Shown one piece after another: positions 7,495 to 15,818 of a stretch of 64,000 nt of DNA. A program made the translations under genes and the position numbers. Numbering within the stretch: position 1 is the stretch's first letter; each line of letters begins with the position of its first letter. Below the pieces are notes generated by a model. That model did no database searches, was not told where the DNA came from, and was given only the letters and a program-made list of their open reading frames with translations. The stretch is from CAYWQB01 sp964460785 (GTDB lineage Bacteria > Chlamydiota > Chlamydiia > Chlamydiales > CAYWQB01): the NCBI GenBank assembly GCA_964460785.1, contig CAYWQB010000002.1, positions 62,001 through 126,000 on the forward strand, written 5' to 3'.

Positions 7495-9201
7495 ATGTCT
7501 AACAACCCTAATCTCAAGTGGAGTGATCAACCTGTACTCGACGGCGAAAGCTACAACGAAACAGACGCTGAGCTCTTTAGAAAAATGCTAGAAGCACCAG
7601 CAGAAGACAGTCCTGTCTCTCCTGTACCTCCTGTCGGAGTCATCCTTCAGGGAACAGTAGTCGATATTGTTAAGGACTTTGTAGTCGTTGATGTAGGCCT
7701 CAAATCTGAGGGACTGATCCCTATCGCTGAGTTCCGCGAACCAGAAAACCTCCAAATCGGCGAATCTATCGAAGTTCTCCTTGAAGAAGCAGAAGATGAA
7801 AGCGGCCAGATTGTCCTTTCTCGTGAAAAAGCTGAAAAACAGCGTCAGTGGGAATACATTCTTGAGCATTGTGAAGAAGGTTCTATCGTAACAGGTCGAG
7901 TCGTTCGCAAGGTAAAAGGCGGCCTTATGGTCGACATCGGAATGGAAGCTTTCCTTCCTGGCTCTCAAATTGACAACAAGCGCATCAAGAACCTTGATGA
8001 GTACCTTGGTCAGACATATGACTTCAAGATTCTAAAGATCAATGTTGAAAGAAAGAACGTTGTCGTCTCTAGAAGAGAGATCCTAGAAGCTGAGCGCATT
8101 GCTAAAAAAGCGACTCTACTAGAAACCATCCAAGAAGGCGACCTTCGCAAAGGTGTCGTAAAAAATATCACTGATTTCGGTGTCTTCTTAGATCTAGATG
8201 GCATTGATGGTCTTCTTCATATCACAGATATGACATGGAAGCGCATCAAGCACCCATCCGAAATGGTAGAGCTTGGCCAAGAGCTAGAGGTCATGATCCT
8301 CAGCATCGACCATGAAAAAGGCCGTGTTGCTCTAGGACTTAAGCAAAAAGAATCAAACCCATGGGAAGAAATTGAACAAAAGTATCCTCCAGGAACTCGC
8401 GTTCAAGGAAAGATTGTAAATCTTCTTCCATATGGAGCCTTCATCGAAATTGAACCAGGCATTGAAGGGTTGATTCACGTCTCCGAAATGTCTTGGGTTA
8501 AAAATGTGACTGATCCAAGTGAAGTCGTCAATAAGGGCGATGAAGTTGATGCTGTTGTTCTTTCTGTACAGAAGGAAGAAGGTAAAATTTCTCTTGGAAT
8601 CAAGCAAACAGAGCACAACCCATGGAATGATGCAGATGAAAAGTATCCTCCTGGAACAACTGTTGATGCAGAAGTTAAGAGCTTGACCAACTATGGTGCA
8701 TTTGTTGAGCTAGAGCCAGGAATTGAAGGGCTTATCCACATTTCAGACCTTAGCTGGATCAAGAAAATTTCTCACCCATCAGAGCTTCTTGAAAAAGGCG
8801 ACCGAGTCAAGGCAATGATCTTGTCTGTAGACAAGGAGAGTAAGAAAATTACTCTAGGCCTGAAGCAAGTTGATGAAAACCCATGGGAAAACATCGAAAA
8901 GATCATGCCTGCTGGCTCCCTCGTTAAAGGGGTCATCACAAAAATTGCTGCTTTTGGAGCTTTTGTTGAGCTAGAAAACGGCATCGAAGCTTTAATCCAT
9001 GTAACAGAACTTTCTGACCAGCCATTTGGCAAGGTGGAAGATCTTGTTCAGCAAGGCGACCGTATCACTGCTAAGGTTCTTCGCATTGACCCAGAGCAGA
9101 AGAAGATCGCTCTTTCCCTTAAAGAACATCTTATGGATGAAGGTAAAGAAGATCTGGACGATATCGTCGTACATGAAGAGGAAGAGGAAGAAAACTCTTA
9201 A
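7495..9201 (+). CDS. rpsA: 30S ribosomal protein S1
   Basis: This 568-residue protein has six consecutive S1 RNA-binding domains, each recognisable by GxxxxGxVxxxxxFGAFVxxxxGxxGLxHxS-type patterns, for example ITDFGVFLDLDGIDGLLHIT and TNYGAFVELEPGIEGLIHIS. It anchors mRNA on the small ribosomal subunit. Length and domain number are normal. The C-terminus is very acidic (VVHEEEEEENS). It is followed by a strong terminator and heads the rpsA-nusA-infB-rbfA-truB-ribF block, the same order I recall from Chlamydia trachomatis. Confidence 0.98.
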   Translation: MSNNPNLKWSDQPVLDGESYNETDAELFRKMLEAPAEDSPVSPVPPVGVILQGTVVDIVKDFVVVDVGLKSEGLIPIAEFREPENLQIGESIEVLLEEAEDESGQIVLSREKAEKQRQWEYILEHCEEGSIVTGRVVRKVKGGLMVDIGMEAFLPGSQIDNKRIKNLDEYLGQTYDFKILKINVERKNVVVSRREILEAERIAKKATLLETIQEGDLRKGVVKNITDFGVFLDLDGIDGLLHITDMTWKRIKHPSEMVELGQELEVMILSIDHEKGRVALGLKQKESNPWEEIEQKYPPGTRVQGKIVNLLPYGAFIEIEPGIEGLIHVSEMSWVKNVTDPSEVVNKGDEVDAVVLSVQKEEGKISLGIKQTEHNPWNDADEKYPPGTTVDAEVKSLTNYGAFVELEPGIEGLIHISDLSWIKKISHPSELLEKGDRVKAMILSVDKESKKITLGLKQVDENPWENIEKIMPAGSLVKGVITKIAAFGAFVELENGIEALIHVTELSDQPFGKVEDLVQQGDRITAKVLRIDPEQKKIALSLKEHLMDEGKEDLDDIVVHEEEEEENS

Positions 9202-9212
9202 TCTCTCCCTAC

Positions 9213-9278
9213 CCAGCACTTGCATAAAGTGCTGGGGCTTCGACTCAAAACCGAAGGTTTATGCCTTCGGTTTTTTTT
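9213..9278 (+). terminator. Double hairpin terminator after rpsA
   Basis: Two hairpins follow the rpsA stop. The first (9213-9235) is a perfect 9-bp stem, CCAGCACTT / AAGTGCTGG with a 5-nt loop and no T-run. The second (9249-9272) pairs AACCGAAGG with CCTTCGGTT and runs straight into eight T residues (to 9278), a textbook intrinsic terminator. Confidence 0.92.
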
Positions 9279-9349
9279 ACAACTGGCCACCAGTTTAAAT
9301 TTGAATTTTCCTAAGAGGGACATCTCTCCTACTTAGAAGAAATGAATGA

Positions 9350-9378
9350 TGTAAAACAAATTCAACATTAGCTATAAT
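9350..9378 (+). promoter_or_regulatory. Candidate promoter for nusA-infB-rbfA-truB-ribF
   Basis: A perfect TATAAT lies at 9373-9378, 30 nt upstream of the nusA ATG and after the rpsA terminator. The -35 region is poor: TGTAAA at 9350-9355 is at 17-nt spacing. The position makes a promoter likely, but the exact -35 is uncertain. Confidence 0.5.
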
Positions 9379-9407
9379 TACGCCCTTTAAAATTGTAGGA
9401 TGTCGGG

Positions 9408-10688
9408 ATGAATAAGGACTTGCTAGCAATCTTTGACTATATGGAACGTGAAAAAGGCATTAATCGAGAGGTCCTTATTAGTGCTATCAAGGAATCTCTT
9501 CATGCCGCAGCCCGTAAGAGCATTCACAATGTAGAAAATATTTCCGTCGAAATCAGCCCCAAATCGGGCCAAATCGACGTCTATACGGAGAAAGAGATCG
9601 TCGAGAAGGTAACTTCTCCTGACACTCAGATTTCTTATGAGGAAGCTACTGAGTTGGCTCCTGGCTGTCAGGTTGGGCAGATCCTCTCTGTTCTTATCAC
9701 TCCTAAAGACTTTGGACGCATCGCAGCACAAACAGCAAAGCAAATGATCGCTCACAAGCTTCGCAATGCAGAAAGAGATGTGATTTATGAAGAATATCGC
9801 CACAGAGTTGGTGAAATTGTTTCAGGAACAATCAAGCGCTTCTCTCAAGCATCCAACTTAGTGATCGACCTTGGCAAGGTAGAAGGAATTTTACCTAAAA
9901 ACCACTTTCCTAAGACAGAAAGGTATAAGGTTGGAGAGCGCGTGCGCGCCCTTCTTTATGAAGTAAGAGACCTAGACAATGGAGGAGCTGAAGTGATTTT
10001 ATCGCGCAGTGCTCCTGAATTTGTTGAGCAACTCTTCATTGAAGAGGTTCCTGAGATTAAAGAAGGCATTGTGACCGTTGAAAAAATTGTTCGTGAAGCA
10101 GGCTACCGCACAAAAATGATTGTCCGCAGCAGCGATGTACGCATTGATCCTGTAGGAACTTGTGTTGGGGTCCGTGGAAACCGCGTAAAAAACATCGTTC
10201 ACGAACTGAACAATGAAAAAATTGATATCATTCCTTACTCTGAAGATGCTGTAGAGTTGCTACAAAGCGCTCTATCTCCTGTTGAAATTCGTAAGATTCG
10301 AGCAAATGAAGATGAGTCTGCCCTACTTGTTGTAGTGGATGATGACCACTTCCCTACTGTCATAGGAAAACGAGGAATGAATGCTCGACTCAACTCTCGA
10401 TTAATTGATCGAGAACTCGACTTTCAAAAACTTACAGAGTTCAACCGCATTTCTGCTCTACAGCAGATGGAACTCGCTAGCTCAGAAGAAGCCTCTCTTG
10501 ATGAGCCTATCGATTCAATTGAAGGGGTCAGCCCTCTCGTTGTTAGAGAGCTTGTCGATGCTGGCTATAACACACGTAGAAAGATTCTCTCATGCTCCAT
10601 AGAAGACCTACTCTCACAGGTTCCAGGAATTGGTAGTCGAGAGCTTGCAGAATCTATTATGGAAAAAGTAAATAACCTTGGGGATTAG
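9408..10688 (+). CDS. nusA: Transcription termination/antitermination factor NusA
   Basis: The 426-residue protein begins MNKDLLAIFDYMEREKGI with the RNA-polymerase-binding NusA N domain (to about 125), then an S1 domain (about 130-200, GEIVSGTIKRFS), and two KH domains (about 225-345) with the hallmark GTCVGVRGNRVKNIVHELN and VIGKRGMNARLNSRL. A C-terminal helix-hairpin-helix segment (SPLVVRELVDAGYNTRRK, then QVPGIGSRELAESI) forms a single short acidic-repeat-like domain. NusA modulates pausing, termination and antitermination. The stop TAG overlaps the infB GTG start by one base. Confidence 0.97.
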   Translation: MNKDLLAIFDYMEREKGINREVLISAIKESLHAAARKSIHNVENISVEISPKSGQIDVYTEKEIVEKVTSPDTQISYEEATELAPGCQVGQILSVLITPKDFGRIAAQTAKQMIAHKLRNAERDVIYEEYRHRVGEIVSGTIKRFSQASNLVIDLGKVEGILPKNHFPKTERYKVGERVRALLYEVRDLDNGGAEVILSRSAPEFVEQLFIEEVPEIKEGIVTVEKIVREAGYRTKMIVRSSDVRIDPVGTCVGVRGNRVKNIVHELNNEKIDIIPYSEDAVELLQSALSPVEIRKIRANEDESALLVVVDDDHFPTVIGKRGMNARLNSRLIDRELDFQKLTEFNRISALQQMELASSEEASLDEPIDSIEGVSPLVVRELVDAGYNTRRKILSCSIEDLLSQVPGIGSRELAESIMEKVNNLGD

Positions 10689-13231
10689 TGTTGGCCAAAA
10701 AGTTCAAACTAAACATTAAAAATACCCAGCTTGCTGAGGCCGTGAATATCGGCCAGCTTAAGAAACAGTTAAGCTCTAAAAAGAAAGAAAGCCAGCCTGA
10801 GAAAGAAGAAGCTCCAGCTGAGAAAAAAGAGAAAAAGCCTGAGGCTGCTGCAGCTCCTGCTGCGGAAACTCCTAAAGCGATCTCTAAGCCCAAAGAAGCT
10901 GCAGCCACTCCACCCCCAAAAAAGGTTGAGCCAGCTCCTGCTCCTAAAGTAGAGACCTCTGAAAGCAATGAGGAAGAGGCCGAAACACCCCCTCCTCCTC
11001 CTGCAGTTAAGGTTCGTTCAAAGACAGCTGAAGACATCGCTAAAAAGCAGCCAGCGAAAGCTCCTGCTCACAGGCCTGCTGCACGAGCTTCCTATACCAT
11101 TGCTCCGAAAAAGAGCCTGCCTCTTGGAAAGCCTCCTGTACGCTTAGGACCTACAGGTAGACATATCAATGATATTCTTCCTCAAAAGAAAAAAGCTCCT
11201 CCAAAAGAAGCCGCTGCTAAAACGACAAAAACGACTCCTCAGCAAGGCGCTGCTGCTAAGACTGAGAATAAGGAGTTTGATGACAAGCCGAAGAAGAAGT
11301 GGACAAAAGAATATAAAAATCTCCGTCCTCGCTCAACTCTGAAGCCAGCTCCTAAGCGCAAACAAGACTTACGTGATGCTTCAGATGAAGGAAGCTGGCG
11401 TCGTCGCAGACCTTCTCGTCGACATGGCGGCTCTCATCAAGAAGAAGCTCCTATCATTCGACCTAAAGAGCTTTCTGTTCGCCTACCGATCACAGTCAAA
11501 AGCTTAGCTCAGCAGATGAAGCGAAAGGCTTCTGAGATTATCTCTAAGCTTTTCATGGAAGGACTGACCGTTACACTGAATGACTTCTTAGATGATGAGA
11601 CCACTATTCAGCTCATTGGTCATGAGTTCGATTGTAACATCTCCATCAACAATGAAGAAGAAGAGCGTATCCGCATCACTGAAAAGTCAATTCAAGAAGA
11701 GATCGAGTCTTCTGATGAGGGAGAACTTGCCCTTCGAGCTCCTGTTGTCACCTTCATGGGTCATGTTGACCATGGTAAAACAAGCTTAATCGATAAAATC
11801 CGAGCAAGCAATGTTGCTGGGCAAGAAGCTGGGGCGATTACACAGCATATCGGTGCATTCCGTGTTGATACAAGCCACGGGCCTCTAACCTTTTTAGATA
11901 CACCTGGACACGAAGCGTTCACTGCAATGCGAGCTCGTGGTGCTAAAGCAACAGATATCGTTGTTTTAGTGGTTGCTGGGGATGAAGGCTTCCGTCAACA
12001 GACAGAAGAAGCTTTACAACATGCGAAAGCTGCTGGCGTCATTATCCTTGTTGCAATTAACAAGAGTGATAAACCTGGTTTCAATGCAGATAACGTTTAT
12101 CGTCAGCTCGCTGACCATGAACTCCTTCCTGAAGCTTGGGGTGGAACCACTATTACTGTTAACTGCTCTGCGAAAACAGGTGATGGCCTCCCTGAATTAC
12201 TAGAACTATTGGCTCTTCAAGCCGAGGTTCTTGAGCTAAAAGCGAATGCAAGCGTCCGAGCTAGAGGGACTGTGCTTGAATCAGAGATGCACAAAGGCCT
12301 TGGGGCTTCTGTGTCTCTTCTTATTCAAAATGGAACCCTGCGCAAGGGAGATGCTCTTGTCTTTGACCAACACTGGGCTCGTGTGAAAACGATGCGCAAC
12401 TGCTCTGGTAAGTCCATTAAAGAGGCACCTCCTTCAACTCCTGTAGAAATTACAGGCCTATCTGGCCTTCCAGAGGCTGGAGAAGAGTTCATCGCTGTAA
12501 AGAGCGAAAGAGAAGCAAAGGAAATTGCTGATGTTCGCCAGGAAGAGCTCAGACAAAAGAGCTTACAAAAGCGCACACTACCTTCTATGGATAGCCTGCT
12601 TAAAGATGAGGGCGATCGCAAGAAGCTCCTTCTTGTTCTCCGTGCAGACGTGCAAGGCTCCTTGGAAGCGCTTAAAGCATCGATTGAAAATATCGAATCT
12701 GAAAAAGTTGACGTTGAAGTGGTCTTTTCTGGAGTTGGAGAGATTTCAGAGTCTGATGTCCGCCTAGCTGCAGCTTCCCAAGCTGTCATTATCGGCTTCC
12801 ATACTCGGGTCGAAAATCATGCTGCCGAACTGATTAAAACATCAAAAATTGTCGTAAAGACATACGACGTTATCTATCATGCTCTTGAAGGCATCAAAGA
12901 AATTATGACAGGCCTTCTTGATACTGTTGAAGTTGAACACGAGCGTGGAGAAGCTTATGTCCAAGCAACTTTCAAAGCCTCTCAACTAGGGGTGATTGCT
13001 GGCTGTATCGTAAAAGATGGCATTATCAGCAGAAATCACTTTGCGCGACTTTATCGCGACAATAAAGAGATTTGGAAGGGTGGAATTGCTTCTATTCGCC
13101 GTGATAGGGATGATGCGAAAGAGGTCAAGAAAGGCCTTGAATGTGGTATTCTCCTTGAAAACTTCCATGGTGTGGAAGAGGGAGACACCATTCGCTCCTT
13201 TGAAATTGAGCATGTATCACAGGAGCTATAG
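10688..13231 (+). CDS. infB: Translation initiation factor IF-2
   Basis: IF-2 is the GTPase that positions initiator tRNA. The first 270 residues are a low-complexity Ala/Pro/Lys/Glu-rich extension (many APAP and KKEE runs). An IF2_N domain follows at about 260-310. The GTPase domain starts near 350 with all motifs: FMGHVDHGKTSL, DTPGHEAF and NKSD. Domains II-IV follow, ending at residue 847. The start is GTG at 10688, overlapping the nusA stop (TAGTG); a TTG follows immediately and could serve instead, with one residue difference. The total length is normal for a protein with a long N-terminal extension. Confidence 0.97.
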   Translation: MLAKKFKLNIKNTQLAEAVNIGQLKKQLSSKKKESQPEKEEAPAEKKEKKPEAAAAPAAETPKAISKPKEAAATPPPKKVEPAPAPKVETSESNEEEAETPPPPPAVKVRSKTAEDIAKKQPAKAPAHRPAARASYTIAPKKSLPLGKPPVRLGPTGRHINDILPQKKKAPPKEAAAKTTKTTPQQGAAAKTENKEFDDKPKKKWTKEYKNLRPRSTLKPAPKRKQDLRDASDEGSWRRRRPSRRHGGSHQEEAPIIRPKELSVRLPITVKSLAQQMKRKASEIISKLFMEGLTVTLNDFLDDETTIQLIGHEFDCNISINNEEEERIRITEKSIQEEIESSDEGELALRAPVVTFMGHVDHGKTSLIDKIRASNVAGQEAGAITQHIGAFRVDTSHGPLTFLDTPGHEAFTAMRARGAKATDIVVLVVAGDEGFRQQTEEALQHAKAAGVIILVAINKSDKPGFNADNVYRQLADHELLPEAWGGTTITVNCSAKTGDGLPELLELLALQAEVLELKANASVRARGTVLESEMHKGLGASVSLLIQNGTLRKGDALVFDQHWARVKTMRNCSGKSIKEAPPSTPVEITGLSGLPEAGEEFIAVKSEREAKEIADVRQEELRQKSLQKRTLPSMDSLLKDEGDRKKLLLVLRADVQGSLEALKASIENIESEKVDVEVVFSGVGEISESDVRLAAASQAVIIGFHTRVENHAAELIKTSKIVVKTYDVIYHALEGIKEIMTGLLDTVEVEHERGEAYVQATFKASQLGVIAGCIVKDGIISRNHFARLYRDNKEIWKGGIASIRRDRDDAKEVKKGLECGILLENFHGVEEGDTIRSFEIEHVSQEL

Positions 13232-13233
13232 TC

Positions 13234-13608
13234 ATGGATGCAACAAAGCCTTCTCGCAGAACAAACCGATTGAACTCTCTTCTTAAAGAAGTGATTTCTG
13301 ATACGATCCATAAAGAAGTACAGGACCCTGACCTTCACCCCCTATTCACCATCACCAAGGTGGAGGTCACGAAAGACCTAAAGCATGCAAAGGTCTTTGT
13401 GAGTGTCATTGGCTCTGATTCTGAGAAGAAAGCTTCTGTTGCAGCTCTAAACAGAAGTGCTGGCTATATTGGTGTTCATGCAGCTAAGCAAATTGTCATT
13501 CGCTACTTCCCACAACTAACTTTTAAACTTGATAACTCTGTAGAGAGCTATGCCCGCATCTCAACTCTTGTGGAACAAATCCAACACGAACGCTCTCATA
13601 GACAGTAA
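13234..13608 (+). CDS. rbfA: Ribosome-binding factor A
   Basis: This 124-residue KH-fold protein helps mature the 16S rRNA 5' end and supports cold-adapted 30S assembly. The family pattern is visible: RLNSLLKEVISDTIHKEVQDPDL at the N-terminus in pieces, then TITKVEVTKDLKHAKVFVSV and the C-terminal strand PQLTFKLDNSVE. The ATG is 3 nt after the infB stop, as expected in this operon. No anomalies. Confidence 0.95.
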   Translation: MDATKPSRRTNRLNSLLKEVISDTIHKEVQDPDLHPLFTITKVEVTKDLKHAKVFVSVIGSDSEKKASVAALNRSAGYIGVHAAKQIVIRYFPQLTFKLDNSVESYARISTLVEQIQHERSHRQ

Positions 13609-14323
13609 CTCCCCTCCTCCCTCTCAAGAAGGGTTTATTCTGATTGATAAGAGCCCTGGGAAGAGCTCTTTTTATGTAGTGAAGCAGTTGCGACGCATCA
13701 CTGGAGTCAAAAAAATTGGACACGCTGGTACCCTAGACCCTTTTGCCTCTGGCTTACTGATCTTACTTATTGGTAAAAACTATACACGCCAGTCTGACTC
13801 TTTTCTCAACCTGTCAAAAGAGTACCATGCGACCTTGTTCTTGGGGAAATCTACAGATACTTATGATATTGAGGGTCAAGTTACTACAGAATCGTCTGAT
13901 CAACCAAGTCTAGAAGCTCTTAAAGAAGCTCTTTCTCAGTTTCAAGGCTATGTATGGCAAACGCCTCCCATGTATAGTGCAAAGAAGATGAAAGGGAAAA
14001 AACTATATGAGCTTGCTCGGCAAGGCATTGTTGTTGAGCGACCTCCTGTACAAGTGTTCATGCATGTAGAGCTACTGCGCTATGAGTACCCATGGGTAGA
14101 ACTACAAGTCAGCTGCTCGAAAGGAACATATATTCGCTCCCTTGCAAATGACCTTGGTGTTGTGCTAGGGTGTGGAGCCTTCCTCCAAGGGCTACGCAGG
14201 ACAAAAATCGGTCCTTACACGGTTGAAAACTGTCCTGAGAGCCAAAATCTGGATAAGGAAGGGGCTAACATTCAGCCCTACATACAAAGGCTCTTAACGC
14301 ACAACGATGATGAAAATCTATAA
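13550..14323 (+). CDS. truB: tRNA pseudouridine(55) synthase
   Basis: TruB makes pseudouridine 55 in the T loop of tRNAs. The catalytic aspartate lies in GHAGTLDPFASGLL, preceded by GFILIDKSPGKSS; further family motifs are PPMYSAKKMKGKKLYELAR and CSKGTYIRSLANDLG. The protein (up to 257 residues) lacks the large C-terminal PUA extension, as expected for short bacterial forms. The first in-frame ATG is at 13550, inside rbfA (59-nt overlap); a TTG at 13568 is an alternative and the true start is uncertain because conserved sequence only begins near residue 28. It overlaps ribF by 17 nt downstream. Confidence 0.95.
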   Translation: MPASQLLWNKSNTNALIDSNSPPPSQEGFILIDKSPGKSSFYVVKQLRRITGVKKIGHAGTLDPFASGLLILLIGKNYTRQSDSFLNLSKEYHATLFLGKSTDTYDIEGQVTTESSDQPSLEALKEALSQFQGYVWQTPPMYSAKKMKGKKLYELARQGIVVERPPVQVFMHVELLRYEYPWVELQVSCSKGTYIRSLANDLGVVLGCGAFLQGLRRTKIGPYTVENCPESQNLDKEGANIQPYIQRLLTHNDDENL

Positions 14324-15230
14324 TCAGCTTGAAGCGCTTCCTTCCAACCAACAGTTAACTGCATTTACGCTGGGAAATTTTGATGGTGTACATATAGGAC
14401 ACCAGTTCCTGATCAAAAAACTCTGTATGGCAGCAAAAGAAAGAGATGCGCAGGCTGTAGCACTTACCTTTTCAAACCACCCCTCATGGGTTTTGCATCC
14501 AGAGCAGAAAAAACCTTTGATTTGCTCCATTGAGCAGAAAGTGGAGCTTTTAGCCTCCTTAGGGCTTGATGCATTAGTTTGTATTCCTTTTAAACATTCC
14601 CTCTCCAAGCTAGGCCCAGAAGATTTCTTAAACCAAATACAAGCAAAGCTAAACCTTTGCTACTGCCTATTTGGTTCTGAAGCTTCATTTGGCTATCAAC
14701 GGTCGGGCACTCCTGAACGCATTCTCAAATTTGCAAAGAAGAATGGTATCACGCTAGAGTACCTGAACAAACTGCCAAAAGCATCGAGCACGGAGATTCG
14801 CAACCTAATCAAAAAAGGGAGCTTGCAGCAAGCTTCTGCGCTGCTTGGACGCCCATATAGTCTGAGAGGGTTGGTTATTCAAGGAAAAGGTCTTGGCAGA
14901 AAGCTTGGGTTTCCAACACTGAATATCTGCTGCGAAAATCTCTGTCTGCCCCCGCTTGGCGTCTACTTAAGCCAAACAGTCATCAATGGAAAAAGTTACC
15001 CCTCTCTCTCCAACCTTGGCACTGCGCCTACAGTGAGTGAGGCCAAGACTCCTCAACTAGAAAGCTATCTACTAACAGCTGCTCCTTTTGAGGAAGCACA
15101 AACGATTGACGTTCAGCTGAAGGAATACCTCCGCCCTGAAAAGCGCTTTGCATCTCAGGAAGCATTGAGTATGCAGATTCAAAAGGATGTTAGGCAGGCA
15201 AAAGCCGCTTTTAACCTTGTGCCAAGTTAG
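14307..15230 (+). CDS. ribF: Bifunctional riboflavin kinase / FAD synthetase
   Basis: The 307-residue protein makes FMN and FAD from riboflavin. The N-terminal nucleotidyltransferase domain (about 1-175) has AFTLGNFDGVHIGHQFLI, and the second signature SSTEIRNLIKKGSLQQAS. The C-terminal riboflavin-kinase domain (about 180-305) has GRPYSLRGLVIQGKGLGRKLGFPT. Both domains look complete. It overlaps truB at its start and the convergent GNAT gene at its 3' end by 20 nt. Confidence 0.95.
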   Translation: MMKIYNQLEALPSNQQLTAFTLGNFDGVHIGHQFLIKKLCMAAKERDAQAVALTFSNHPSWVLHPEQKKPLICSIEQKVELLASLGLDALVCIPFKHSLSKLGPEDFLNQIQAKLNLCYCLFGSEASFGYQRSGTPERILKFAKKNGITLEYLNKLPKASSTEIRNLIKKGSLQQASALLGRPYSLRGLVIQGKGLGRKLGFPTLNICCENLCLPPLGVYLSQTVINGKSYPSLSNLGTAPTVSEAKTPQLESYLLTAAPFEEAQTIDVQLKEYLRPEKRFASQEALSMQIQKDVRQAKAAFNLVPS

Positions 15231-15699
15231 CTATGGCGCTTTCTTCCAAGCGGAAAACGGTCCACTCATCCATAGCTTTGGCTCCAATTGAGAGGTAGAA
15301 ATCAATAGCTGATTGGTTCCAATCAAGCACCCACCACTCCACTCTTCCACACTCCCGCTCTTTAGCTACCTGGCAAAGTTTTTGAAATAGTCGTTTGCCA
15401 ACCCCATTTCCACGAGAGCTTGGTGAGACATACAAATCTTCAAGGTATAAACCTGGTTTTGCAAGGAAGGTGGAGTAGTTATGAAAGAAAAGAGCAAAGC
15501 CAACAGGTTGTCCATGTAGCTCTGCAAGGAGTACCTCTGCGTATTTACGCTCTCCAAAAAGCGTTTGAGCAAGTTTTTCCTCACTCGCGACTACCTCATG
15601 CTCAAGCTTTTCATACTTAGCAAGTTCCACAATAAAATGTAAAACAGTCTTGAGATCTTTTTCCTCAGCAAACCGAATTGTAACAGATTTATCCTTCAT
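15211..15699 (-). CDS. GNAT acetyltransferase resembling spermidine/diamine N-acetyltransferases
   Basis: The 162-residue protein has a full GNAT fold: N-terminal VTIRFAEEKDLKTVLHFIVE, then LEDLYVSPSSRGNGVGKRLF, the acetyl-CoA pyrophosphate-binding signature, and VLDWNQSAIDFYLSIGA near the C-terminus. The pairing of LEDLYV with VLDWNQ is typical of SAT1-like diamine acetyltransferases, so polyamines or thialysine-like amines are plausible substrates. The substrate is an inference from similarity remembered, not tested. It converges on ribF and is divergent from the cyclase gene. Confidence 0.85.
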   Translation of the reverse strand: MKDKSVTIRFAEEKDLKTVLHFIVELAKYEKLEHEVVASEEKLAQTLFGERKYAEVLLAELHGQPVGFALFFHNYSTFLAKPGLYLEDLYVSPSSRGNGVGKRLFQKLCQVAKERECGRVEWWVLDWNQSAIDFYLSIGAKAMDEWTVFRLEESAIANLAQG

Positions 15700-15818
15700 A
15701 ACACATTCACAGTCATTGCATTATCTAAAAATCTGGGTAAGTATTACACAAAGTAGGAAGTTTGCAACTAAAATAATTTCTGATAAAAGGTCTGTGATCG
15801 CTGAGAAAAGGATCCTAT

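Noticed and set aside
13550..13608. Frameshift between rbfA and truB because of the 59-nt overlap
   Set aside because: Both proteins are complete; the overlap only reflects the uncertain truB start.
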